Shown: positions 7,646 through 15,262 of the stretch, in pieces
Position numbering within the stretch: the first letter of the stretch is position 1
How the letters are laid out: each line of letters opens with the position of its first letter
Source of the DNA: Candidatus Thorarchaeota archaeon
Lineage (GTDB): Archaea > Asgardarchaeota > Thorarchaeia > Thorarchaeales > Thorarchaeaceae
DNA length: 23,994 nucleotides
NCBI GenBank assembly: GCA_016840385.1
Contig: JAEOSL010000050.1
Coordinates: 1-23,994, forward strand
Reading direction: 5' to 3'
The notes under the pieces: generated by a model
Seen by the model: the letters and a program-made list of their open reading frames with translations, nothing else
Databases searched by the model: none
What the model was told of the DNA's origin: nothing
Program-made: the position numbers and the translations under genes

Positions 7646-8728
7646 ATGAAAGAAGAGTCCTTTCGTGTTCGAGCTCCTGGGAGAGTATGCTTGTTTGGTG
7701 AGCATAGTGATTATCTCGGACTAAACGTGATTGCTGCCTCAATTGACATGTCAATACAGATTGTTTGCACTCCACGACAAGATGATACTGTGAACATATT
7801 CTATACGGATCTTAACGAGCGTGATTCTTTCTCATTAGATTCTGAAATCCAATATCGAAACAAGAGAGATTACGTCAGAAGTGCTTTCAATGTGATGATG
7901 CGAAAGAAAATAGTCCTGAATCGCGGTGCGAATCTCAGGATTGCTGGTAATATTCCACATGCTGCAGGACTCTCAAGCTCATCTGCACTAACTGTAGGAG
8001 CTGTAATGGTAATATCTCAACTATCACGAACAAAGATGACTCCAGAAGAGATTGCGCTAACTGCGTATGATGCAGAAGTTGGAGAGTTTGGAGAGAGTGG
8101 CGGAACCATGGACCATTATGCTTCAGCTGTTGGTGGAATAATCCATGTAGATATGGCGAGTGGTCATGTTACGCAGCTTCCTGCAAAACTCGGATCGATC
8201 ATCATTGGAGATTCAGGGGAAAAGAAGAAAGATACCGTTGGAGACCTTCGATATATTCGAACAACTGTTGAGAAAGAGTATGAAGCGATAGCACAGAAAA
8301 TTGAATCATTTGATAGACGAATAACTTCGACAAATGAAGTCTATGAACTTGGAAGAAGTCGTCCCACCAAAGAGAGGGGTATGGCGGAGGCCACACTTCG
8401 AAATAGAGACCTTACCTATCAAGCTCTCAAGTTATTGAAGACCAATAGTCCCAATCAACAAGAGATTGGAGAAATGCTAAGAGAGCATCATGAAATTATG
8501 AGAGACTCTCTTAATAGATCGACTCCAAAGATAGAACGAATGATAGATGCAGCTTATTCTGTAGGAGCTCTTGGCTGTAAAATCAATGGAAGTGGTGGAG
8601 GCGGATCTATGCTAGCATATGCAGTAGGTAATGAAGAAGAAATTGCATCTGCTATTCAAAGAACGGGAGGAAAAACCTATGTCGTGAAAGTAGGCAAAGG
8701 AGCCTCTCTCACGACATCGATTGATTGA
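7646..8728 (+). CDS. GHMP kinase, galactokinase-like sugar kinase
   Basis: This 360-residue soluble kinase has all three GHMP motifs. Motif 1 is RAPGRVCLFGEHSDY (residues 9-23), where E19, H20 and D22 correspond to the sugar-contacting GEHTDY of galactokinase. Motif 2 is the phosphate loop IPHAAGLSSSSAL (103-115). D156 in GGTMDHYAS is the likely catalytic base. Motif 3 is GCKINGSGGGG (309-319). The length is close to that of bacterial and archaeal galactokinases (350-390). It should phosphorylate the anomeric hydroxyl of a free hexose, but galactose, a uronic acid or an amino sugar cannot be told apart by eye. The gene has its own ribosome site, follows lipT by 69 bp, and its stop is 1 nt from the stop of convergent ftcD. 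No Leloir-pathway neighbour is present. Confidence 0.85.
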   Translation: MKEESFRVRAPGRVCLFGEHSDYLGLNVIAASIDMSIQIVCTPRQDDTVNIFYTDLNERDSFSLDSEIQYRNKRDYVRSAFNVMMRKKIVLNRGANLRIAGNIPHAAGLSSSSALTVGAVMVISQLSRTKMTPEEIALTAYDAEVGEFGESGGTMDHYASAVGGIIHVDMASGHVTQLPAKLGSIIIGDSGEKKKDTVGDLRYIRTTVEKEYEAIAQKIESFDRRITSTNEVYELGRSRPTKERGMAEATLRNRDLTYQALKLLKTNSPNQQEIGEMLREHHEIMRDSLNRSTPKIERMIDAAYSVGALGCKINGSGGGGSMLAYAVGNEEEIASAIQRTGGKTYVVKVGKGASLTTSID

Positions 8729-8729
8729 T

Positions 8730-10292
8730 CTAATTACCTTCAGCTAGTTCCTTCATTCTTGCTTCTACAATTTCTAGAATTTCTTCTTTGAGCTTGCGAC
8801 CATCAGTGAGAATTCTCTCAACATCTTTTGCAGCACTATCAGTAAAACTCTTGGTCTTGATATTGCCAAGGTTGATTCGTACATTGAGTGCAGCACCTTC
8901 AATTGCAGCCATGAGTGCATGTGCTGCAACACCAGCATCAGTGATAGTGTTGATGTTTCCTTTCTTGGCAGCGACCTTAGCATGCTCCATTGCACTGAAA
9001 GAGTGCTTCATGGTTGCAAGAGGCATCTCAGCAGCATGGATTGTTCCCTTCTCGATGATGTCTTCTTTCTCTTTCTTCTCCTTTTCAGTTTCTTCGGGAA
9101 GTTTGAAAGCAGCCATCACAACATCAAAAGCTTCAGAGTCTTTCTCGATAAGATCCATCAGAACTCCACGGTCGTACTCTGCACCATGACGATGCTCGAG
9201 CATTTCTTCCTTGATTCCAACGAACTTTCTACCAGAAAGTGAAAGACCCGTGACCATGCACACTAACCCAGCACCATAGGAACCCATTGCTGCAGCGACA
9301 CTACCACCACCAGGGGTAGCACGTGCTCTTCGTATCTGGTTTCCAAACTCAATAACTGACATTTCAGTGAAAGTCTTCTTAGTAGGATCCTGTGCACCAC
9401 CGAGATAATACAAATCGAGAATCATAGACTGGTCTAGCTTCTCAGGTCGTAGGTAGTACTGGAGTGCATCAATTAGAGCGAAGAGGGGAACCATTCCAAC
9501 AATCTCGGTTTCCATGACTGTGGCTCCAAATCTAGCAGCCTCGTTCTTTACAACTTCAAAGACCTGGTGAATCTTCGTACGTCTAGGATGGGTCAAGTTT
9601 AGAGAAACTTGAGCACATTTCTTGGCAGGTAAGTCGAGACCGATACCCTGAACGTTCACAAATCCACCGGTAGTACCTCGGACTGCATCTGCACAGGCTT
9701 GAGCAACTGCAACGTTAGTTGTATTCAGGTTGAAATTAATAGCAACAAGAAATGGTCTTGAACCAGTTGCTGTAGCTCCAGCTGTTGGATGAATTTTGTT
9801 TGGTCCGTAATCAGGAGTCTTCTCAGGATCAGTACCAATGAGGTCTTTGAGACCTTCGAACTCACCCTCACGAATATTTGGTAGGTCCACTCTATCAGGT
9901 TTGGTTGCAGCTTTAGAATAGAGGTAGACAGGAACATTGTGCTTTGAAGAGAATTCTTCTGCGAATTCCTTCGAGAGCTCTATACATTCTCCAACGGTTG
10001 TACCGTGAAGAGGAATGAATGGCACAACATCGACAGCGCCCATCCTTGGATGCGCACCTTCGTGTTTAGTCAAATCGATCTTTTCCACAGCAACATCGGC
10101 TGCTTTCAGAGCAGCCTGTTTCACCTGTTGTGGTTCACCAATGAATGTGAACACAGAACGGTTGTGATCGGGATCATATTCTATATCGAGAAGACGGACA
10201 CCTTCAACGCTCTTTACAGCATCTGCAATAGCATCAATGACATCTTTTCGACGACCTTCAGAGAAGTTGGGGACACACTCAACTACTTTCAC
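8730..10292 (-). CDS. ftcD: Glutamate formiminotransferase - formimino-THF cyclodeaminase fusion
   Basis: This bifunctional cytoplasmic enzyme of about 520 residues has the same domain order as animal FTCD. Residues 1 to about 300 are the formiminotransferase (VECVPNFSEGRR at the start; H81 in GAHPRMGAVDVVPF is the conserved active-site histidine region), which moves the formimino group from formiminoglutamate to THF. After a short linker, about 310-515 are the helical cyclodeaminase (FGNQIRRARATPGGGSVAAAMGS cut here by meaning: the ATPGGGSVAA loop), which releases ammonia and forms methenyl-THF. GTG 10292 is preferred over GTG 10301 because GGTGA (plus 10298-10302) sits 5 nt upstream of it. 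It is the last gene of the minus-strand C1 cluster and its product feeds FolD. No hutH/hutU gene is in the window. Confidence 0.93.
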   Translation of the reverse strand: MKVVECVPNFSEGRRKDVIDAIADAVKSVEGVRLLDIEYDPDHNRSVFTFIGEPQQVKQAALKAADVAVEKIDLTKHEGAHPRMGAVDVVPFIPLHGTTVGECIELSKEFAEEFSSKHNVPVYLYSKAATKPDRVDLPNIREGEFEGLKDLIGTDPEKTPDYGPNKIHPTAGATATGSRPFLVAINFNLNTTNVAVAQACADAVRGTTGGFVNVQGIGLDLPAKKCAQVSLNLTHPRRTKIHQVFEVVKNEAARFGATVMETEIVGMVPLFALIDALQYYLRPEKLDQSMILDLYYLGGAQDPTKKTFTEMSVIEFGNQIRRARATPGGGSVAAAMGSYGAGLVCMVTGLSLSGRKFVGIKEEMLEHRHGAEYDRGVLMDLIEKDSEAFDVVMAAFKLPEETEKEKKEKEDIIEKGTIHAAEMPLATMKHSFSAMEHAKVAAKKGNINTITDAGVAAHALMAAIEGAALNVRINLGNIKTKSFTDSAAKDVERILTDGRKLKEEILEIVEARMKELAEGN

Positions 10293-10354
10293 AAGAGTCA
10301 CCAGTGCCCGCTCGGAACCTCGGTCTACAAAAGCGTTTGGGCAGGTCCATTATG

Positions 10355-11404
10355 TCAGTCTTGAGCGAGATATTCCTTTACTTTTTGCACATCCACTTCA
10401 AACATATACGATTCCAATTTCATTTTAAAACCCATTTTGTCATTGATAGCTAACATGGGCTCGTTAGAAGTGGCATTTGATGTAGATACAAGTTCTACGT
10501 CAGGATATTCATCACGAATCTTAAGGAGCATTGCTGCCTTCAACCATTTACCCAGACCTCTACCACGATACTTCTCTTGTACACCAGTAAGATATTGATA
10601 CACAAGTGTGGGTGTTGCGAGATCATAACCAACATCGGTTAGCCCTGCAATATCTCCATTTTCTGCTAGTGCTACTGCAGAAATCCATGTTCTACCAGTT
10701 TCTTTTGCCTGCGCCTCTTCCATTTTCCACTTGGCAGGAGTGTAGACCTCATCATCATAGGTAAGCTCGTTTCTTGGTGCCTGGTTCAGGACTTCTGTGT
10801 AAACCTTGCAATAATCCTCGAGAATAGAATCAGGAATTGAAAGATAGAAATTTATACTCAAATCAGGAGACCTCTGAGAGCCCTCGGTCGCCCAGCTTTC
10901 AATAAGATCCCAATCAACTGACTTCATTTCGAGTTGATTGACACGATATGCAAGAGCTTCTTTCCCACCAATACGCTGCAAGAATCGTCTAGAAGCCTCA
11001 CTTATCAAAGAGCCAATAAATCTAGTTCTATTGTACTCTACAGCATGTTTGTACGCTAATCGGACAAGCTTTTCCGCTATTCCTTCCATACGATAGTCTT
11101 TGTGAATAGTCAGTTGTATTTGACAGATATCCTCATTTCCAGGAAACGCAGGGGCATCTTCCTTAAGAAATGTACAACGTATCCAACCTATTGCTTCAGT
11201 AGGTTTATCGGTTCTGATTGCAATATAGGCCTTGACATCGCTAAACGCCAGACCGCGGATCATACCATCCTTTACTGACACCAAATCGGTGATTGGTATA
11301 ACGGGAAATAGTTCCTTGGTTGTTTGAACACTGAAATTGTAAAACATCTCCCAGTCTTCATCACTTGCAGTTTTCAAATCAAATGGATGAATCTCATATT
11401 TCAA
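10355..11404 (-). CDS. Tandem-GNAT acetyltransferase, copy A
   Basis: This 349-residue protein consists of two GNAT-fold halves. The C-terminal half keeps a good acetyl-CoA loop, RGRGLGKW (about 280-287), followed by a typical AMLLKIRDEYP helix and the NATSNEPMLAINDKMGF segment. The N-terminal half has a weakened loop, RMEGIA (105-110), and may be non-catalytic. The arrangement recalls mycothiol-synthase-like double GNATs, but the substrate is unknown. It is a clear paralogue of the next gene along its whole length. The TTG start is supported by AGGGGA (plus 11412-11417) 7 nt upstream. A TATA-like AATTTATC (plus 11450-11458) may give it a promoter of its own. It sits between folD and ftcD on the same strand. 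Confidence 0.82.
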   Translation of the reverse strand: MKYEIHPFDLKTASDEDWEMFYNFSVQTTKELFPVIPITDLVSVKDGMIRGLAFSDVKAYIAIRTDKPTEAIGWIRCTFLKEDAPAFPGNEDICQIQLTIHKDYRMEGIAEKLVRLAYKHAVEYNRTRFIGSLISEASRRFLQRIGGKEALAYRVNQLEMKSVDWDLIESWATEGSQRSPDLSINFYLSIPDSILEDYCKVYTEVLNQAPRNELTYDDEVYTPAKWKMEEAQAKETGRTWISAVALAENGDIAGLTDVGYDLATPTLVYQYLTGVQEKYRGRGLGKWLKAAMLLKIRDEYPDVELVSTSNATSNEPMLAINDKMGFKMKLESYMFEVDVQKVKEYLAQD

Positions 11405-11470
11405 CGACTATTCCCCTGTATAATTTTCTAGAGAAATGGAATAGCATGAGATAAATTGTTCGACTGGATG

Positions 11471-12523
11471 TCAACGACCCTTCAGGTACTCTCCGAGCTT
11501 CTTGGTTTCAACTTGCATATTGTAAGTTTCATGGTGTAGAATGAATCCCAAGCGTTCATTTATTGCAATCATGGGAGCATTAGAAGTAGCATTACCAGTG
11601 GAGATTGTTTTGATGTCGGGAAATTTCTCACGAATCTTAAGAAGCATGGCAGCCTTTACCCACTTTCCTTTCCCGTGACCTCGATAGTTCTGGTCAACTC
11701 CGGTTAATCCTTGACCTAACATAGGAGATTGCGAGGGATCATAGAAGACATCCGATAGACTTGAGATATCTCCATTCTTCTCACGTACCAAGACTGTCAA
11801 CCAAGTCTGTCCAGCTTTTTCCATCACTTCTTCATACTTTCTGAACAATTCTGGAGTGTAAATCTGGTCTCCAATAGCAAGGTCATCGAATGGTGCTTGA
11901 TTATAGACCTCGGTATATTTCGTGGTATACTCATCAATGATTTCATCAGGTATAGAGGTATAGAACTCAAGTGAAGCCTCAGGAGATCTCTTTGTACTCT
12001 CCGTCTCCCATTGCTTGACCATATTCCAATCTACTTTGTCCATGTCAAGTCTATAGGTACGCATCTCCAATGCTTCTGTCCCATCGAGGGTACGATTTAG
12101 CGCTCTGCCATCTTCTTCCATAGAGCCTCCTAAGATAATACTCCTGTCTTTTTCAACAGCAAATTCGTAAACTAATTTCAGAAGTGCTCGACCTATTCCC
12201 TTTCGTCTATGTTCTTTGAGAATAGCAATCCTCACTCTGAGGTTGTGCTTGTTCCCTTCATAGGAGGGAGAAGTTTCTTTATACACATATAACTCAAGAC
12301 TTCCAATAATTTCATTGGGGTCATTTTTTTTTGTGACTGAATAGAATTTGATTTCATATTCCTCAATAGATGCTTGTGTCCACTGTTCATAGCTTGCATC
12401 ACTTTCAACAGGATCGTCTGGCAACACTTCAGATAGTCTCTTTCTTCGATAGGTGTGGTATCGCGACCATTCTGCTTTGGATGATGATGAAATATCAAAC
12501 TCTTGAATTTCGTAACTCTTCAT
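11471..12523 (-). CDS. Tandem-GNAT acetyltransferase, copy B
   Basis: This 350-residue paralogue of copy A has the same two-GNAT layout. Here the N-terminal acetyl-CoA loop is the canonical one, HRRKGIGRALL (RRKGIG at 106-111), while the C-terminal loop reads RGHGKGKW (281-288). Both copies share distinctive segments such as YTEV.NQAP, the GNATSN/SNATSN region and the AAMLLKIR helix, so they arose by gene duplication and may have specialised different halves. ATG 12523 has GGAG 8 nt upstream. A TATA-like GGTTTTATTAG (plus 12573-12583) right after the folD stop may be its promoter. Substrate not identifiable. Confidence 0.82.
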   Translation of the reverse strand: MKSYEIQEFDISSSSKAEWSRYHTYRRKRLSEVLPDDPVESDASYEQWTQASIEEYEIKFYSVTKKNDPNEIIGSLELYVYKETSPSYEGNKHNLRVRIAILKEHRRKGIGRALLKLVYEFAVEKDRSIILGGSMEEDGRALNRTLDGTEALEMRTYRLDMDKVDWNMVKQWETESTKRSPEASLEFYTSIPDEIIDEYTTKYTEVYNQAPFDDLAIGDQIYTPELFRKYEEVMEKAGQTWLTVLVREKNGDISSLSDVFYDPSQSPMLGQGLTGVDQNYRGHGKGKWVKAAMLLKIREKFPDIKTISTGNATSNAPMIAINERLGFILHHETYNMQVETKKLGEYLKGR

Positions 12524-12572
12524 TGCACGATCTCCTAAGAATGAAATCAGCTTTAGAAGAGTAACTAACTTT

Positions 12573-12583
12573 CTAATAAAACC
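12573..12583 (-). promoter_or_regulatory. Candidate promoter box for GNAT copy B
   Basis: On the minus strand this reads GGTTTTATTAG, a TATA-like box about 55 bp before the GNAT copy B ATG. It would place a transcript start about 25-30 nt upstream of the coding region. It is judged by eye only. Confidence 0.3.
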
Positions 12584-12584
12584 T

Positions 12585-13469
12585 TCAATGAGAGATTTGG
12601 GCTGAATAGGCAGATACTACGTTTTTGAGAAGCATTGCAATTGTCATCGGTCCAACACCACCGGGTACTGGTGTTACACAGACTGCCTTTTCCTTCACCT
12701 TCTCGAAATCAACATCGCCATAGGGAGTAGCAACGTCAATAACTACTGCACCTTCTTTCACCATATCTTCTGAAATGAAGAAGGCATCATCATCAGATTT
12801 ACGACGACCAATAGCTGACACTAGTACATCAGCCTGTCTTGTGAACGATGGTAGATCCTTGGTTCGTGAGTGACATACCGTAACTGTGGCATTACGATTT
12901 AGTAGTAGCATTATAAGCGGTTTTCCAACAATCATCGACCTGTTGATTATGACTGCATGTTTACCAGATAGATCACTCCAACCGATACGGTCCAACATAG
13001 TAACGATACCATGAGGTGTGGCTGCACTCAGGTCCTCTTCACCATAGAATAGGCGATAGACATTTTCTGGGGAGAATCCATCAACATCTTTCAATGAAGT
13101 GATTGCACTAATTATTGTCTTCTCATCGATATGTTTTGGTAATGGTAATTGCACAAGAATTCCATGTACAGAGGAATCATCATTGAGTGACTGTATCAAC
13201 TCAAGCAGCTCCGCTTGTGTTATTTTCTCAGGAAGATCATGAGATTCAGAGAGGATACCAGCCTTGTTTGAAGCTTTATGCTTCATTCGAACGTACATCT
13301 GAGACCCTTCATCAGCACCAACAATCACTGTTGCTAATTTGGGAGAGATACCGTTCTTCTCTACAAGTTTCTCAACCTCTATCTTGACCTCTTTCCGAAG
13401 ACGATTTGAGAGTCTTCGACCCTTGATAACACGGTCCTCGCAGATTGGCTTTAGCTCTTTCTCAGTCAT
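12585..13469 (-). CDS. folD: Methylene-THF dehydrogenase / methenyl-THF cyclohydrolase
   Basis: This bifunctional cytoplasmic enzyme of 294 residues interconverts methylene-THF, methenyl-THF and 10-formyl-THF. The signature SQMYVRMKHKASNKAGI carries the catalytic Tyr59 and Lys63. HGILVQLPLP (Q107) and DVDGFSPEN form the folate side. IVGKPLIMLLL and the C-terminal PVPGGVGPMTIAMLL form the nucleotide side. Two small departures are seen: NRS in place of the usual GRS before IVGKP, and AATPHG where most FolD proteins have a Cys before TP. ATG 13469 is chosen because AGGTGA lies 5 nt upstream; the in-frame GTG 13478 lies inside that site. It follows fhs by 13 nt in the same operon. Confidence 0.95.
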   Translation of the reverse strand: MTEKELKPICEDRVIKGRRLSNRLRKEVKIEVEKLVEKNGISPKLATVIVGADEGSQMYVRMKHKASNKAGILSESHDLPEKITQAELLELIQSLNDDSSVHGILVQLPLPKHIDEKTIISAITSLKDVDGFSPENVYRLFYGEEDLSAATPHGIVTMLDRIGWSDLSGKHAVIINRSMIVGKPLIMLLLNRNATVTVCHSRTKDLPSFTRQADVLVSAIGRRKSDDDAFFISEDMVKEGAVVIDVATPYGDVDFEKVKEKAVCVTPVPGGVGPMTIAMLLKNVVSAYSAQISH

Positions 13470-13474
13470 TGAAT

Positions 13475-13480
13475 TCACCT
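13475..13480 (-). promoter_or_regulatory. Ribosome binding site for folD (AGGTGA)
   Basis: AGGTGA on the minus strand, 5 nt before ATG 13469 and just after the fhs TAA. It overlaps the in-frame GTG 13478 and so rules that start out. Confidence 0.6.
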
Positions 13481-13482
13481 AT

Positions 13483-15084
13483 TTAGAAGACTCCAGTTAT
13501 GTTCCCGTCATCATCAACGTCCATTCCTTCTGCAGCAGGAACTTTTGGAAGACCAGGCATGAGGTTGATGTTACCCATATAGATAACAATGAACCCAGCA
13601 CCGGCACTCACATCAGCACCGACTACTTCAACATCAAATCCTGTGGGACGACCCTTGAGACCTTTGTGGTCAGATAGACTGAATTGAGTCTTAGCAATGC
13701 AGATTGGGAGTTTACCATATCCTCGCTTCTCGAGGGAGCGAATACGACCCCTTGCTCCTGTGGTGTAGTCCACGTCCTTCGCACCGTAGATTTGTTGAGC
13801 AACTTTCAGTATCTTTGTCTTGATGGGATCATCCAAATCGTAGGTGTATTTGATAGGTTCAGCAGGATTGTTCTTAATCGTATCAACCACCGCATTTGCC
13901 ATATTGATGCCACCCTTACCGCCTTTTGTAAACACTTCAGAAAGAACAACTTCCACACCTTTCTTTGAACACTGGTTCTTGACCATTCCAATCTCAGCGT
14001 CAGTGTCATCTGGAAATCGATTGATTGCAACTACTACAGGTACTCCAAAGTTACGCATATTCTCTACATGCTTCTCAAGATTCGGGAATCCTTTCTCAAG
14101 TTCTCCACTCCCATGATGTTTCAATGCACGAATGGTCGTAATAACAACACAGGCGTCAACCTTGAGGTCGCCCGCACGAGTTACAACATTGAAGAATTTC
14201 TCTGCACCTAAATCAGCACCAAATCCAGCTTCAATCACAACGTAATCAAAGAGGCGAAGTGCAATGTCTGTAGCAATGATAGAACTTGTGCCATGAGCAA
14301 TATTCGCGAAGGGACCAGTGTGCATGAACGCAGGAGTTCCTTCTGCAGTCTGAATGAGATTTGGCATTAGTGCATCTCTCAGAATCACAGCCATAGCACC
14401 CTCGGCTTTCAAATCGCGAGCATACATCTCTTTGAGTTGCTCAGACCTTGCAATGAGGATATTACCAAGTTTGTCTTTCAGCTCGGTATAGTTATTGGAA
14501 AGACCAAGAATAGCCATGACCTCAGATGCTGAAGTAATGATGAAATGCTCCTCTCTTGGAAAACCATCAAACCTACCACCCAGACCAATGATTATCTTTC
14601 TGAGTGCTCTATCATTCATGTCCATGTTTCGTGGCCAGTAGGTTCGCCGAACATCAATTTCAGGTTGCATATCACGATGAATGTAATTGTCGATCATTGC
14701 AGATAGGAGATTATGGGCTGCGGATACTGCAGGAAAGTCTCCAGTGAGAAAGAGATTGATCTTCTCAAAGGGTTCCAGTTTCGCTTTGCCACCTCCAGCT
14801 GCTCCTCCCTTGATCCCAAATACGGGACCCAAAGAAGGCTGCCTCAGCGTTACAACTGCATTATGCCCTAGAGCATTCAGAGCCATTGAGAGACCGATTG
14901 AATTCGTGGTCTTACCTTCACCAGCAGGTGTTGGACTGGTTGCAGTAACGAGGATCAGTTTCCCTTTACGTTCACCTAATTCTTTTCGGATGTTCAAATC
15001 GATCTTCGCCATGTACTTGCCGTACACTTCGAGATACGTCTCATCAATTCCAGCTTTTTCTGCAATCTCAGTTATTGGAATCAT
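13483..15084 (-). CDS. fhs: Formate-tetrahydrofolate ligase
   Basis: This is the ATP-dependent formate-THF ligase: formate + ATP + THF to 10-formyl-THF + ADP + Pi. It is reversible and able to make ATP in fermenters. About 533 residues, slightly shorter than the usual 550-560. The P-loop SPTPAGEGKTT lies at about 50-60, followed by the family blocks LRQPSLGPVFGIKGGAAGGG and GDFPAVSAAHNLLSAMIDN. The C-terminal VVGADVSAGAGFIV and PGLPKVPAAEGMDVD are also typical. ATG 15084 matches the family N-terminus (IPITEIAEKAGI). GTG 15096 is in frame but directly abuts GGGTGA. It is the first gene of the C1 cluster, followed by folD. A diverged copy of its first 49 codons lies at about 20000-20147. Confidence 0.95.
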   Translation of the reverse strand: MIPITEIAEKAGIDETYLEVYGKYMAKIDLNIRKELGERKGKLILVTATSPTPAGEGKTTNSIGLSMALNALGHNAVVTLRQPSLGPVFGIKGGAAGGGKAKLEPFEKINLFLTGDFPAVSAAHNLLSAMIDNYIHRDMQPEIDVRRTYWPRNMDMNDRALRKIIIGLGGRFDGFPREEHFIITSASEVMAILGLSNNYTELKDKLGNILIARSEQLKEMYARDLKAEGAMAVILRDALMPNLIQTAEGTPAFMHTGPFANIAHGTSSIIATDIALRLFDYVVIEAGFGADLGAEKFFNVVTRAGDLKVDACVVITTIRALKHHGSGELEKGFPNLEKHVENMRNFGVPVVVAINRFPDDTDAEIGMVKNQCSKKGVEVVLSEVFTKGGKGGINMANAVVDTIKNNPAEPIKYTYDLDDPIKTKILKVAQQIYGAKDVDYTTGARGRIRSLEKRGYGKLPICIAKTQFSLSDHKGLKGRPTGFDVEVVGADVSAGAGFIVIYMGNINLMPGLPKVPAAEGMDVDDDGNITGVF

Positions 15085-15262
15085 GTTTTTTGTCACTCAC
15101 CCAAACCGTCTAACGTTTCTCAGATGTGTCGAACATTGATAAACCAAGCTCTCTGGTAAATAAATTTAGACTATAATTTGATGATTTATCTATTGAGAAC
15201 CAATTAGATGAAAACTTGCTCCAAAAGCAAATCTTAGTATACTTAGTAATTCACCCAGCTCT
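15085..15262. promoter_or_regulatory. Divergent promoter region, fhs / serine hydrolase 1
   Basis: This 178-bp spacer has no gene. Leftward, toward fhs, there are two TATA-like stretches on the minus strand: TAAATTTATTTAC (plus about 15156-15168) and GGTTTATCA (plus 15137-15145). The second is part of the 20-bp repeat also found upstream of the fhs remnant. Rightward, TTAGTATACTTAGTAA (15234-15249) lies about 20-25 bp before the hydrolase ATG 15263, which has no evident ribosome site. That gene may therefore be leaderless or nearly so. Confidence 0.4.
15137..15156. repeat. 20-bp dispersed repeat, copy 1 (fhs upstream)
   Basis: TGATAAACCAAGCTCTCTGG. Copies with one mismatch each lie at 16485-16504 and 20201-20220. 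Compared with copy 2 the match extends to 26 of 29 positions (15131-15159). On the minus strand it reads through GGTTTATCA, so it may hold a basal promoter element of fhs. Confidence 0.75.

Noticed and set aside
8788..9242. Plus-strand open frames opposite ftcD
   Set aside because: They are shadows of the strongly supported ftcD reading frame with low-complexity Ser/Leu/Phe-rich translations and no ribosome sites.
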